Assembly: GCF_900582195.1 (NCBI RefSeq)
Contig: NZ_UTHA01000227.1
Coordinates: 186,001 to 250,000 of the forward strand
Direction: 5' to 3'
Length of the DNA stretch: 64,000 bases
DNA from: Pseudomonas viridiflava
Lineage (GTDB): Bacteria > Pseudomonadota > Gammaproteobacteria > Pseudomonadales > Pseudomonadaceae
The translations under genes were made by a program, and so were the position numbers. A model generated the notes under the pieces. The model did not search any database. It saw nothing but the letters and a program-made list of their open reading frames with translations, and had not been told where the DNA came from. Below are positions 42,727-51,901 of this stretch, in pieces; the first letter of the stretch is position 1; each line of letters begins with the position of its first letter.

Positions 42727-43308
42727 ATGCTAACCCAGGAAGAGGATCAGCAGCTGGTCGAGCGCGTTCAACGCGGCGACAAGCGAGCTTTCGATCTGTT
42801 GGTGCTGAAGTATCAGCACAAGATTCTCGGGTTGATCGTGCGTTTTGTGCACGACACCCATGAAGCCCAGGATGTGGCTCAGGAAGCCTTTATCAAGGCG
42901 TATCGGGCACTTGGAAACTTTCGCGGTGACAGTGCGTTTTATACGTGGCTGTACCGTATTGCCATCAACACGGCAAAGAATTACCTGGTTTCACGCGGCC
43001 GCCGGCCGCCGGATAGCGATGTAAGTTCCGAGGATGCAGAGTTCTACGATGGCGATCACGGCCTCAAGGATCTCGAATCTCCAGAACGTGCACTGCTGCG
43101 GGATGAGATCGAGGGCACTGTCCATCGAACCATCCAGCAACTGCCAGAGGATTTGCGTACGGCTTTAACTTTACGTGAATTCGATGGTCTGAGTTACGAG
43201 GACATTGCGAGCGTCATGCAATGTCCGGTGGGTACCGTGCGCTCCCGGATTTTCCGCGCCCGGGAGGCCATCGATAAAGCCCTGCAGCCGTTGTTGCAGG
43301 AAAACTGA
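42727..43308 (+). CDS. algU: Extracytoplasmic stress sigma factor AlgU (RpoE)
   Basis: The 193-residue ECF sigma factor directs envelope-stress and alginate genes. Region 2 contains RFVHDTHEAQDVAQEAFIK (about 38-56) and TWLYRIAINTAKNYL; region 4 has LREFDGLSYEDIASVM (about 150) and GTVRSRIFRAREAI. The start at 42727 (MLTQEEDQQLVERVQ) has GAGGAG upstream. It is the first gene of algU-mucA-mucB-mucD and is preceded by its own class of promoter. Confidence 0.97.
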   Translation: MLTQEEDQQLVERVQRGDKRAFDLLVLKYQHKILGLIVRFVHDTHEAQDVAQEAFIKAYRALGNFRGDSAFYTWLYRIAINTAKNYLVSRGRRPPDSDVSSEDAEFYDGDHGLKDLESPERALLRDEIEGTVHRTIQQLPEDLRTALTLREFDGLSYEDIASVMQCPVGTVRSRIFRAREAIDKALQPLLQEN

Positions 43309-43338
43309 GACAGCGGCGACAGCCAAGAGAGGAACGCC

Positions 43339-43926
43339 ATGAGTCGTGAAGCCCTGCAGGAATCGCTGTCCGCAGTGATGGATAACGAAGCGGACGAACT
43401 GGAATTGCGTCGGGTGCTCAATGCACTGGACGACGTAGAAACCCGTGAGACCTGGGCTCGTTACCAGATCGCTCGGGCAGCCATGCACAAGGATCTGCTG
43501 CTGCCACGTCTGGACATCGCTGCGGCAGTGTCTGCGGCACTGGAAGACGAAACGGCTCCGGCCAAAGTATCTCGCAGCCCATGGCGCAACCTCGGCCGTC
43601 TGGCTGTTGCAGCCTCGGTGACTGTTGCCGTGCTGGCCGGTGTTCGCCTGTACAACCAGGACGAAATCGCTGGCGTCGAACTGGCTCAGCAATCCAATCA
43701 GCCAACCCTGGCGACCCCACAGGTCAAAGGTCCGGCTGTGCTGGCTGGCTACAGCGAGAGTTCGGAAGCAACTGGCCCTATGGCCAATGGCGTTCTGCAG
43801 GGTCAACCAGGCTGGCACGATCAGCGTCTGCCAGGCTACCTGCGTCAGCACGCTCAACAGGCTGCACTGAAAGGTACTGAAAGCGCACTGCCATACGCAC
43901 GTGCAGCAAGCCTGGAAAACCGTTAA
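43339..43926 (+). CDS. mucA: Anti-sigma factor MucA
   Basis: This 195-residue single-pass inner-membrane protein holds AlgU inactive. The cytoplasmic N-terminus (MSREALQESLSAVMDNEADE) is the AlgU-binding RseA-type domain. One membrane segment lies at about 84-102 (LAVAASVTVAVLAGVRLY), and the periplasmic tail ends in residues that regulated proteolysis would trim. The frame is intact with no mucoidy-type truncation. It follows algU by 30 bases. Confidence 0.96.
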   Translation: MSREALQESLSAVMDNEADELELRRVLNALDDVETRETWARYQIARAAMHKDLLLPRLDIAAAVSAALEDETAPAKVSRSPWRNLGRLAVAASVTVAVLAGVRLYNQDEIAGVELAQQSNQPTLATPQVKGPAVLAGYSESSEATGPMANGVLQGQPGWHDQRLPGYLRQHAQQAALKGTESALPYARAASLENR

Positions 43927-43934
43927 GGAGGATC

Positions 43935-44900
43935 ATGCGCGCCATACCTCTACTTTCGCTTCTGCTCAGTGGCTGGTTCATTGTTCCAGCCCACGCTGAT
44001 GAGGCCCAGGACTGGTTGACCCGTCTGGGCCAGGCCGAGCAGCAGCAAAGCTTTCACGGCACATTCGTTTACGAGCGTAACGGTAGCTTTTCTACCCATA
44101 ACATCTGGCATCGCGTCCAGAATGGCCAGGTCCGCGAGCGTTTACTCCAGCTCGACGGTTCGGCACAGGAAGTCGTGCGCATTGATGGGCGTACTCAATG
44201 CGTCAGCGGCACCCTGATAGCCGGGTTGGGGGACTCTCCCAACTCAGCCGCTCGTCCTCTCGATCCGCAGAAGCTGAAGAATTGGTATGACCTTGCCGTT
44301 ATCGGCAAATCGCGCGTGGCCGGGCGAGACGCAGTGATCGTATCGCTGACGCCTCGCGACCAGCATCGTTACGGTTTTGAATTGCATCTGGACAAGAAAA
44401 CGGGCTTGCCGCTGAAGTCGTTACTACTGAACGACAAGGGGCAGTTGCTCGAGCGTTTCCAGTTCACCAGTCTTGATACTGACGAAGTTCCGTCGGATCA
44501 GGATTTGCAGGCCGATGCCGACTGCAAGGCGATTACACTCGACAGCGACAAGGCTTCGGCGGTCAAGACGGCGCAAGCCTGGCATTCTGACTGGCTACCG
44601 CCGGGCTTCGAATTGACCAGCAGTAACTCGCACAAGGACCCGGAAACCAGGGCTCAGGTCAGCAGCTTGCTGTATGACGACGGTCTGGCGCGTTTCTCGG
44701 TTTTCCTTGAGCCGTTGAACGGTGCAACCGTCACCGATACCCGGACTCAGCTTGGCCCGACCGTTGCTGTTTCCCGCCGCCTGACAACGCCTCAAGGCGA
44801 AATGATGGTGACGGTGGTTGGCGAGATCCCGATTGGCACCGCCGAACGAATTGCGTTGTCGATGCGTAATACCGATGGCACTGCAACCAGCAAGCAGTGA
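43935..44900 (+). CDS. mucB: Periplasmic regulator MucB (RseB-like)
   Basis: The 321-residue protein has a signal peptide (MRAIPLLSLLLSGWFIVPAH, cleavage after AHA). Its large LolA-like domain (HGTFVYERNGSFSTHNIWH, near 40) and smaller C-terminal domain match MucB/RseB. It binds the MucA periplasmic tail and shields it from AlgW, releasing it when it senses mislocalised lipopolysaccharide in related species. It begins 8 bases after mucA, behind AAGGAGG. Confidence 0.95.
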   Translation: MRAIPLLSLLLSGWFIVPAHADEAQDWLTRLGQAEQQQSFHGTFVYERNGSFSTHNIWHRVQNGQVRERLLQLDGSAQEVVRIDGRTQCVSGTLIAGLGDSPNSAARPLDPQKLKNWYDLAVIGKSRVAGRDAVIVSLTPRDQHRYGFELHLDKKTGLPLKSLLLNDKGQLLERFQFTSLDTDEVPSDQDLQADADCKAITLDSDKASAVKTAQAWHSDWLPPGFELTSSNSHKDPETRAQVSSLLYDDGLARFSVFLEPLNGATVTDTRTQLGPTVAVSRRLTTPQGEMMVTVVGEIPIGTAERIALSMRNTDGTATSKQ

Positions 44901-44991
44901 GCTGATTTCAGTCATTACCACCTCTCGTCGAGACGTAGATGAAATGTTTGCTGAGCATTTTCATTTGCAAATACCCTGAAAATTTTTTATA

Positions 44992-45022
44992 GGTCAGAGC
45001 CTCACGGCTCTGGCCTTGTTTG
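44992..45022 (+). terminator. Hairpin between mucB and mucD, possible attenuator
   Basis: GGTCAGAGCC and GGCTCTGGCC form a strong stem with a short loop, followed by TTGTTTGTTG. The T-run is interrupted, so read-through into mucD is likely. Confidence 0.55.
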
Positions 45023-45109
45023 TTGTTGCCGGAACAAAAATGCCGGTCGGTGGTTTCCGGTGTTCCTTGCTCCATATCGCTTAACCCTGCTCGTCGTAAC
45101 GGGAGCTGT

Positions 45110-46543
45110 ATGTCGATACCAAGTTTGAAATCTTATCTCTCCATTTTCGCCACCGTGCTGTTGCTCGGTCAGGCTGTACCTGCTGCGCAAGCAGCCGATC
45201 TGCCTGACTTCACCCAATTGGTCGAACAAGCTTCGCCAGCCGTGGTGAACATCAGTACCACGCAGAAACTGCCGGATCGCAAAGTGAACCAGCAGATGCC
45301 TGATCTGGAAGGGCTGCCGCCGATGCTGCGCGAGTTCTTCGAGCGTGGCATGCCGCCTCAGCAGCGTTCGCCGGGCGGTGGTGGTCGTCAGCGTGAAGCG
45401 CAGTCGCTGGGCTCAGGCTTCATCATCTCTCCGGATGGTTACATCCTCACCAACAACCACGTGATCGCCGATGCCGACGAAATTCTCGTGCGCCTCGCCG
45501 ACCGCAGTGAAATGAAAGCCAAGCTGATCGGCACCGATCCACGTTCCGACGTGGCGCTGCTGAAAATCGAAGGCAAGGATCTGCCGGTTTTGAAGCTCGG
45601 CAAATCCCAGGACCTTAAAGCCGGCCAGTGGGTCGTAGCGATCGGTTCACCGTTCGGCTTCGATCACACTGTGACCCAAGGCATTGTCAGCGCCGTCGGC
45701 CGCAGCCTGCCGAACGAAAACTACGTGCCGTTCATTCAGACCGACGTGCCGATCAACCCGGGCAACTCCGGTGGTCCGCTGTTCAACCTGAACGGTGAAG
45801 TGGTCGGCATCAACTCGCAGATCTACACCCGTTCCGGCGGTTTCATGGGCGTGTCGTTCGCGATCCCGATCGATGTGGCGATGGACGTTTCCAATCAATT
45901 GAAGAGCGGCGGCAAGGTCAGCCGTGGCTGGCTGGGTGTAGTCATCCAGGAAGTGAACAAGGATCTCGCCGAGTCGTTCGGTCTGGATAAGCCGGCCGGC
46001 GCGCTGGTTGCACAGATTCAGGATGACGGCCCGGCAGCCAAGGGTGGTCTGCAAGTCGGTGACGTGATCCTGAGCATGAACGGCCAGCCGATCGTCATGT
46101 CTGCTGACCTGCCGCATCTGGTCGGCGCGCTGAAGGCTGGCGCGAAAGCCAATCTGGAAGTGATTCGGGAAGGCAAGCGCAAGAACGTCGAACTGACCGT
46201 TGGCGCGATCCCTGACGAAGACAAAGAGCTGGATGCGCTGCCGAAGTCCGGCACCGAGAGCACCAGTAATCGCCTCGGTGTTTCGGTGGGCGAACTGACT
46301 GCCGAGCAGAAGAAAACCTACGACCTCAAAGGTGGTGTGGTGATCAAGGAAGTGCAGGACGGCCCTGCGGCGTTGATCGGTCTGCAGCCAGGTGATGTGA
46401 TCACGCACCTCAACAATCAGGCCATCGGCTCCAGCAAGGAGTTCGGCGAGATCGCCAAAGCGCTGCCGAAGAACCGTTCGGTGTCGATGCGCGTACTGCG
46501 TCAAGGTCGTGCCAGCTTCATCACCTTCAAGCTGGCTGAATAA
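45110..46543 (+). CDS. mucD: Periplasmic serine protease MucD (DegP-like)
   Basis: This 477-residue HtrA-family protease/chaperone has a signal peptide (about 1-30, ending AAQA). The triad is His in NNHVIADADE (near 120), Asp in DPRSDVALLK (near 150) and Ser in NPGNSGGPLF (near 223), followed by two PDZ domains (about 265-355 and 375-470). A 209-base gap with a hairpin separates it from mucB. The mucC gene that lies between them in P. aeruginosa is absent. A terminator follows. Confidence 0.95.
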   Translation: MSIPSLKSYLSIFATVLLLGQAVPAAQAADLPDFTQLVEQASPAVVNISTTQKLPDRKVNQQMPDLEGLPPMLREFFERGMPPQQRSPGGGGRQREAQSLGSGFIISPDGYILTNNHVIADADEILVRLADRSEMKAKLIGTDPRSDVALLKIEGKDLPVLKLGKSQDLKAGQWVVAIGSPFGFDHTVTQGIVSAVGRSLPNENYVPFIQTDVPINPGNSGGPLFNLNGEVVGINSQIYTRSGGFMGVSFAIPIDVAMDVSNQLKSGGKVSRGWLGVVIQEVNKDLAESFGLDKPAGALVAQIQDDGPAAKGGLQVGDVILSMNGQPIVMSADLPHLVGALKAGAKANLEVIREGKRKNVELTVGAIPDEDKELDALPKSGTESTSNRLGVSVGELTAEQKKTYDLKGGVVIKEVQDGPAALIGLQPGDVITHLNNQAIGSSKEFGEIAKALPKNRSVSMRVLRQGRASFITFKLAE

Positions 46544-46566
46544 CCCAGCGCCAAGGTAAAAAAAGG

Positions 46567-46593
46567 ACCGCCTCGGAAGAGGCGGTTTTTTTA
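46567..46593 (+). terminator. Rho-independent terminator after mucD
   Basis: ACCGCCTC-GGAA-GAGGCGGT followed by TTTTTTT lies 24 bases after the mucD stop. The upstream A-run makes it partly two-way for the converging protease gene. Confidence 0.93.
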
Positions 46594-46622
46594 TGTCTGA
46601 AGCTTTTATAGGGAGGCAGGGC

Positions 46623-48056
46623 TCAGCCCATCATGTCCTTGATCATCCGCTCCTGCTCCATCAGCTCACGCTGACGGGCGTCAATCCGCGAGGACAGCGG
46701 GAAGTTGCTGCCAGCCTTGCGCTTGGCGAAGTCCAGTTGCTGGATGGCCTGGCGGTAGTCGCCGACCAGTGCGAAGTATTCTGCGCGCGCCTGGTGCAGG
46801 CCGATGATATTGCCCGACAAGCCACGAGTCTCTGCGACCTGATACCAGACGTCCGGATCATCCGGGCGTGATTTGAGTAACGCTTCCAGCGCCTTTTCGG
46901 CATCAGGCGCGCGATTCTGTTTCAGCAGCAGATCCACGCGCACCTGATTCAGCGGGTAGTTGCCCGGATACTGCGTGAGCATGCGGTCAACCCGCGATTG
47001 CGCATCCGGCAAACGATTATTGGTGATGTCCAGATCGACCTGGGCAAGGTTGTAGATGATTTCGTTCGGTGATGTTGCCAGCAATTGCTTGAGGTTCTCA
47101 CGCGCCTCATTCAACTGGCCGCCCTTGATCTGCGCGATCGCCAGGCCGTAGCGCGCCACGTCGTTTTTCGGGTTCTCATCCAGCTGCGCGCGGAAGCGCT
47201 TGGCGCCCAGGCCCGGGGTTTCTTCGTAGATCAGTTGCACCCGTGCGCGGATCAACTGATAGCGCTTGGAGTCTTCGATGCCGCCCGGTTTGGCCTGTTC
47301 GGCGCGGTTTCGGGTGTCGGCGATACGCGACTCGGTGACCGGGTGAGTCAAGAGGAATTCCGGCGGTTTGGCATCGAATCGATACTGACGCATCAGGCGT
47401 TCGAACATGGTCGGCATCGAGCGTGGGTCGTAACCGGCCTTTTCCAGATTGAGGATGCCGATGCGGTCGGCTTCCTGTTCGTTCTGCCGGGAGAAGGTAC
47501 GTTGCGATTGAATGGCCGCCGCCTGAGTACCGGCGATGGTCGCGATCCCGGCATCGCCGCCGCCGGCCGCCGCAATAACGATCCCGGCCAGCAAAGCCGC
47601 CATCATCGGCACCTGCATCCGCTGCGATGCCTCTACACCGCGCGCGAAATGGCGTTGCGACAAGTGCGCCAATTCGTGCGCGAGTACCGAAGCGTATTCA
47701 CCTTCGGTCTGCGCATTGAGAAACAGGCCGCCGTTGACCCCGACCACACCGCCCGGCGCCGCGAAGGCGTTGAGCTGAGGGCTGTTGATCAGAATGAACT
47801 CGAGACGCCGGTCAGTGACCTGGCTGGTCTCCACCAACTTGTACACGCTGGATTCGACGTAGTCTTTGAGCTGCGGATCGTTGAGCTGTGAAACCTGGCT
47901 ACGCAACATGGCCAGCCATGCGCGGCCGAGCTGATATTCCTGTTGCGGCGAGACAATGGCAGAACTGGCGTCGCCGAGTGACGGCAGATCGTCGGCAAAG
48001 CCTGGTGAGGCGAGCAGGCAAGCGAGCGTCAGCAGGGTAGGGCGCAGAAAAGTCAT
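46623..48056 (-). CDS. M48-family metalloprotease with TPR repeats, BepA-like
   Basis: The 477-residue protein has a signal peptide (MTFLRPTLLTLACLLASPGF) and a zinc-protease motif HELAH (near 130) with the third ligand in EQEADRIG (near 194). The C-terminal half is helical with TPR-like repeats, as in BepA (YfgC), which degrades or chaperones stalled outer-membrane proteins such as LptD. I choose the ATG at 48056; a start at 48077 adds seven hydrophilic residues before the signal peptide. The neighbouring mucD has a related quality-control role. Confidence 0.9.
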   Translation of the reverse strand: MTFLRPTLLTLACLLASPGFADDLPSLGDASSAIVSPQQEYQLGRAWLAMLRSQVSQLNDPQLKDYVESSVYKLVETSQVTDRRLEFILINSPQLNAFAAPGGVVGVNGGLFLNAQTEGEYASVLAHELAHLSQRHFARGVEASQRMQVPMMAALLAGIVIAAAGGGDAGIATIAGTQAAAIQSQRTFSRQNEQEADRIGILNLEKAGYDPRSMPTMFERLMRQYRFDAKPPEFLLTHPVTESRIADTRNRAEQAKPGGIEDSKRYQLIRARVQLIYEETPGLGAKRFRAQLDENPKNDVARYGLAIAQIKGGQLNEARENLKQLLATSPNEIIYNLAQVDLDITNNRLPDAQSRVDRMLTQYPGNYPLNQVRVDLLLKQNRAPDAEKALEALLKSRPDDPDVWYQVAETRGLSGNIIGLHQARAEYFALVGDYRQAIQQLDFAKRKAGSNFPLSSRIDARQRELMEQERMIKDMMG

Positions 48057-48154
48057 GCACAAAGCCTTAGAAGACAAAGACCTTACTGTAGCCGGACACC
48101 GGAGCTGCGACCAGATATTCTAGGCAGCTCGACGACCTGAACCGGAGTGACGCA

Positions 48155-48394
48155 ATGACTGACGCTGTAGCCCATGACGTGGAACTGGACGCCAGTGGCC
48201 TGAATTGCCCGTTGCCGTTGCTCAAGGCAAAAATGGAACTCAACAAACTGCAAAGTGGCGCCGTCCTCAAGGTGATCGCCACGGATGCTGGCTCGCAGCG
48301 CGACTTTCGCACCTTTGCCAAGTTGGCCGGTCATACGCTGCTGCGCGAAGAAGACGAAGCAGGCGTTTACCGTTACTGGTTGAAAAAGGCCTGA
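48155..48394 (+). CDS. TusA-family sulfurtransferase
   Basis: A 79-residue SirA/TusA-fold protein with the key Cys in GLNCPLPLLKAKMEL (near 18), the CPxP motif, and a C-terminal beta strand. TusA proteins carry persulfide sulfur for tRNA thiolation and other uses. It starts 99 bases upstream-divergent from the protease gene, and precedes the permease gene by 30 bases in the same direction. Whether this is the main TusA or a paralogue cannot be settled here. Confidence 0.88.
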   Translation: MTDAVAHDVELDASGLNCPLPLLKAKMELNKLQSGAVLKVIATDAGSQRDFRTFAKLAGHTLLREEDEAGVYRYWLKKA

Positions 48395-48424
48395 AACCGA
48401 CAGCGTTAAATCTAAGGATTATTG

Positions 48425-49495
48425 ATGTTCAAAGTGTTACGCGACTGGATTCAGCGCTATTTCTCCGATGAAGAAGCGGTGGTGCTGGCAGTGCTGCTGT
48501 TTCTCGCCTTCACCGCAGTGCTCACCCTTGGCGGCATGCTCGCGCCGGTACTGGCGGGGATGGTGCTCGCGTATCTGATGCAGGGCCTGGTGGTCACGCT
48601 GGAACGCCTGCGCGTGCCGGGGGGTGTGGCGGTGGGGTTGGTGTTCGCACTGTTCATGGGCGTGCTGATGCTGTTTATCGTCGTGGTGCTGCCGTTGCTC
48701 TGGCATCAGTTGATCACGCTGTTCAACGAACTGCCCGGGATGCTCGCCAAATGGCAATCGCTGCTGTTGCTGTTGCCGGAGCGCTATCCGCATCTGGTGT
48801 CCGACGAGCAGGTGTTGCAGGCGATCGAAGCGGCACGGGGCGAGATCGGCAAATTCGGCCAATGGGCACTGACATTCTCGTTGTCGAGTCTGCCGCTGCT
48901 GGTAAACATCATGATCTATCTGGTGCTGGTGCCGATTCTGGTGTTCTTCTTCCTCAAGGACCGGGCGATGATCGGCGAGTGGGTGCGAGGCTACTTGCCG
49001 CGTGAGCGTGCGCTGATCACTCGGGTTGCGCAGGAAATGAACCGGCAGATCGCCAACTACATTCGCGGCAAGGTCATTGAAATCGTGATTTGCGGTGGGG
49101 TGACCTACATCGCGTTTGTCGCCCTGGGGCTCAACTATGCGGCACTGCTGGCGTTGCTGGTCGGTGTGTCGGTGGTGGTGCCGTATGTCGGTGCCGTGGT
49201 GGTGACCGTGCCGGTGCTGCTGATTGCGTTGTTCCAGTGGGGCTGGAGCGATCAGTTCATCTATCTGATGGCGGTGTACGGGATCATTCAGACACTGGAT
49301 GGCAACGTGTTGGTGCCATTGCTGTTCTCGGAGGCGGTCAATCTGCATCCGGTGGCAATTATCTGTGCGGTGCTGTTGTTTGGCGGGTTGTGGGGGTTCT
49401 GGGGCGTGTTCTTTGCGATCCCGCTGGCGACGCTGTTCAAGGCCGTGCTCGATGCGTGGCCGCGCAAGGAGCCGATGGTGGCACCGCTGCTGTAG
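48425..49495 (+). CDS. AI-2E family transporter (PerM-like)
   Basis: The 356-residue inner-membrane protein has about eight hydrophobic segments, including VLAVLLFLAFTAVLTLGGML near the start. The family pattern VVPYVGAVVVTVPVLLIALF (near 258) and DGNVLVPLLF (near 293) are seen. Family members export diverse solutes; only some handle autoinducer-2. The start is ATG at 48425, directly after an in-frame TTG. It is followed by a REPIN and a converging gene. Confidence 0.88.
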   Translation: MFKVLRDWIQRYFSDEEAVVLAVLLFLAFTAVLTLGGMLAPVLAGMVLAYLMQGLVVTLERLRVPGGVAVGLVFALFMGVLMLFIVVVLPLLWHQLITLFNELPGMLAKWQSLLLLLPERYPHLVSDEQVLQAIEAARGEIGKFGQWALTFSLSSLPLLVNIMIYLVLVPILVFFFLKDRAMIGEWVRGYLPRERALITRVAQEMNRQIANYIRGKVIEIVICGGVTYIAFVALGLNYAALLALLVGVSVVVPYVGAVVVTVPVLLIALFQWGWSDQFIYLMAVYGIIQTLDGNVLVPLLFSEAVNLHPVAIICAVLLFGGLWGFWGVFFAIPLATLFKAVLDAWPRKEPMVAPLL

Positions 49496-49532
49496 CGGTT
49501 GATGCAAATTGTTTGGTGACACTTAGGGCCCA

Positions 49533-49607
49533 TTCGCGAGCAAGCTCGCTCTCACATTGGACTTGTGAGCGCCACAGATCCAATGTGGGAGCGAGCTTGC
49601 TCGCGAA
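49533..49607. repeat. REPIN E, between perM-like gene and bcp
   Basis: Inverted REP copies at 49533-49556 (one base variant, CTCTCACA) and 49584-49607 flank a 27-base centre, with total length 75 as in REPIN C. It lies between two converging stop codons. Confidence 0.92.
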
Positions 49608-49632
49608 GGCGTCAGTTAGGGGTGCAAAAACA

Positions 49633-50106
49633 TCAGGCTTTATTCAGATCCTGAGCAGCCGCCAGAACGGCATCCACATGCCCCGGCACTTTCACACCGC
49701 GCCATTCCTGACGCAGCACGCCTTCCTTATCAATCAGGAAGGTGCTGCGATCAACGCCCAGGTATTCCTTGCCATACAGCTTCTTCAACTTGATTACGTC
49801 GAACAATTGGCAGACGGCTTCGTCCTTGTCGCTGATCAACTCGAACGGAAACTCCTGCTTGCACTTGAAGTTCTCATGGGACTTCAAGCTGTCGCGTGAG
49901 ATACCGAAAATCTCGGTATCGGCAGCCTTGAACGCGGCGTACTGGTCACGAAAGCCCTGGCCTTCGGTGGTGCAACCCGGGGTGCTGTCCTTCGGGTAAA
50001 AGTAGATCACCACTTGTTTGCCCTTCAGGGCAGACAGGCTGACGGTCTGCCCGCTGGTGGCAGGCGCTTCGAAATCGGCAACCGGTTGGTCGATGACAAC
50101 AGCCAT
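49633..50106 (-). CDS. bcp: Thiol peroxidase Bcp (peroxiredoxin)
   Basis: The 157-residue peroxiredoxin reduces peroxides with a peroxidatic Cys in DSTPGCTTEGQGFRD (near 45), within the TxxC (TPGC) motif. The position five residues on, a resolving Cys in E. coli Bcp, is Gln here, so resolution must use another Cys (possibly KCKQEF, near 83) or an external thiol. It begins 10 bases after gcvR in the same direction. Confidence 0.93.
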   Translation of the reverse strand: MAVVIDQPVADFEAPATSGQTVSLSALKGKQVVIYFYPKDSTPGCTTEGQGFRDQYAAFKAADTEIFGISRDSLKSHENFKCKQEFPFELISDKDEAVCQLFDVIKLKKLYGKEYLGVDRSTFLIDKEGVLRQEWRGVKVPGHVDAVLAAAQDLNKA

Positions 50107-50116
50107 GAAAGCTTCC

Positions 50117-50677
50117 TTACATTGGGTTCTGTGGGCGCCAAGGCTCGATCAGTGCGTCCAGGTTCATCGCGTCGGAGAAATCGAGGAACTGGTCGCGCAG
50201 CCAGCTGATCTGGGTGCCGGCCGGCAAGGTCACGGTGAACGTGGCGTTGAGCATGGTGCCGCCGGTCTGTGGCGCCTGATAGGTGTCGCAGGTCAGGTTT
50301 TCCAGCTCGACATTGTGATCCATGAAGAACTGGCACAGCTCATTGATGATGTCCGGGCGATAAGCCGAGCTGACATACGCAACATACGGCAGGGCTTGTG
50401 GACGGTTTTCCAGCGGCGCGCTACGCACCACGTTGACGGTGAAAGCGTGTTTCTTGGACAGGCCCGACAGACTGCCTTCCAGGCGAGCGAGGGCGTCCCA
50501 GCTGCCGGAGATCTCAAGGATCAGCGCACTGCATTCGCCGTGGCGAGTCAGGCGCGAAGTAACCACGGCGCAGCGATTTTCATGGCTGGCGCGGCACAGG
50601 ACGTTAGTCAGCTCCATGGGGTTGGCGCCGAGGGCACTGATGACAAGGAATTGTTCGCGAACTGTGGGGGTGGACAT
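50117..50677 (-). CDS. gcvR: Glycine cleavage system repressor GcvR
   Basis: This 186-residue protein has two ACT domains (about 8-90 and 95-175), the GcvR layout. In E. coli GcvR binds the activator GcvA and, with glycine, controls the gcv operon. The N-terminal ACT has FLVISALGANPMELTNVLCR, the second has YVSSAYRPDIINELCQFF. It is the upstream partner of bcp, an arrangement usual in Pseudomonas, and is divergent from dapA. Confidence 0.9.
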   Translation of the reverse strand: MSTPTVREQFLVISALGANPMELTNVLCRASHENRCAVVTSRLTRHGECSALILEISGSWDALARLEGSLSGLSKKHAFTVNVVRSAPLENRPQALPYVAYVSSAYRPDIINELCQFFMDHNVELENLTCDTYQAPQTGGTMLNATFTVTLPAGTQISWLRDQFLDFSDAMNLDALIEPWRPQNPM

Positions 50678-51005
50678 GCAGCATTCCTAAAGCGATGAGC
50701 GGTCGGTAGGTTACGGACGTTTGCCGCCGGGAGTGCCTGTTATGGCTGTCCGTACAAAGAGACCCGCCAAGCGCTCGCGGCTCGCTCCACTGTAGCGGGA
50801 GCGCGTCGATGCGACGCAGGAACGGGGTCTGGGAGGCCGTAAAGGGAGGCTGGAACCCGGCGTACAAGCTGATCAGTACCGATCAAAGTCTGAAGGGTAG
50901 CGAAAAGCGGCGCCAAGGGGAATGGCGGCAGCGCAGTACTTCGCTTGTGCAAGCATCTTGGCGCCAGTACCATTACCGCTCTCTTTTTCCGGCAGGAGCG
51001 GTTTC
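50678..51005. other. Intergenic region between gcvR and dapA
   Basis: This 328-base gap between divergent genes should contain both promoters. I see G/C-rich imperfect palindromes around 50770-50810 (CGCTCGCGGCTCGCTCCA), faintly like a decayed REP, but no clear promoter boxes and no small gene. Confidence 0.4.
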
Positions 51006-51884
51006 ATGATTGCGGGCAGTATGGTGGCACTGGTCACTCCCATGGATGCACAAGGGCGTCTTGACTGGGACAGCCTCAGCAAACTCGTGGACTTCCATCT
51101 CAAGAACGGCACCCATGCCATTGTCGCGGTCGGTACTACCGGCGAGTCGGCAACCCTTGATGTAGAAGAACACATCGCCGTCATCAAAGCCGTGGTCAAA
51201 CAGGTTGCCGGGCGCATTCCGGTCATCGCCGGCACTGGCGCCAACTCGACCCGCGAAGCCGTCGAGCTGACCCGCAACGCCAAAGAAGCCGGCGCCGATG
51301 CCTGCCTGCTGGTCGTTCCGTACTACAACAAGCCGACTCAGGAAGGCCTGTACCAGCACTTCAAGCACATCGCTGAAGCGGTCGACATTCCGCAGATTCT
51401 CTACAACGTTCCTGGCCGCACGTCGTGCGACATGCAGGCCGAGACCGTGATTCGCCTGTCTACCGTGCCGAACATCATCGGTATCAAGGAAGCCACTGGC
51501 GACCTGAAGCGCGCCAAAGCGATCATCGATGGTGTGAGCAAGGATTTCATCGTGCTGTCTGGCGATGATCCGACCGCGGTCGAACTGATCCTGCTGGGTG
51601 GCAAAGGCAACATCTCCGTTACTGCCAACGTCGCTCCACGCGAAATGGCCGATCTGTGCGAGGCCGCGCTCAAGGGCGACGCCGACACCGCACGGGCGAT
51701 CAACGAAAAACTGATGCCGCTGCATAAAGACCTGTTCATCGAAGCCAACCCGATTCCGGTGAAGTGGGCTTTGGTGGAAATGGGCCTGATGCATCAAGGC
51801 ATCCGCCTGCCACTGACCTGGCTGAGCACACCTTGTCATGAAACGCTGCGCTCGGCCCTGCGCCAGTGCAGCGTCCTGGTTTAA
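51006..51884 (+). CDS. dapA: 4-hydroxy-tetrahydrodipicolinate synthase
   Basis: The 292-residue TIM-barrel aldolase condenses pyruvate with aspartate semialdehyde in lysine and cell-wall synthesis. It has the Thr pair in VGTTGESATL (near 43-52), the catalytic Tyr in YYNKPTQEGLYQHF and ILYNVPGRT (near 133), and the Schiff-base Lys in IIGIKEATGDLKRA (near 161). The ATG at 51006 has GGCAGGAG upstream. It is the first gene of a run with bamC, an MBL hydrolase and purC, an order conserved in Pseudomonas. Confidence 0.96.
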   Translation: MIAGSMVALVTPMDAQGRLDWDSLSKLVDFHLKNGTHAIVAVGTTGESATLDVEEHIAVIKAVVKQVAGRIPVIAGTGANSTREAVELTRNAKEAGADACLLVVPYYNKPTQEGLYQHFKHIAEAVDIPQILYNVPGRTSCDMQAETVIRLSTVPNIIGIKEATGDLKRAKAIIDGVSKDFIVLSGDDPTAVELILLGGKGNISVTANVAPREMADLCEAALKGDADTARAINEKLMPLHKDLFIEANPIPVKWALVEMGLMHQGIRLPLTWLSTPCHETLRSALRQCSVLV

Positions 51885-51901
51885 TTGAGGAAGTACAACG
51901 C

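Noticed and set aside
44901..45109. Search for mucC between mucB and mucD
   Set aside because: The 209-base gap holds only a hairpin; no remnant of a mucC gene is readable.
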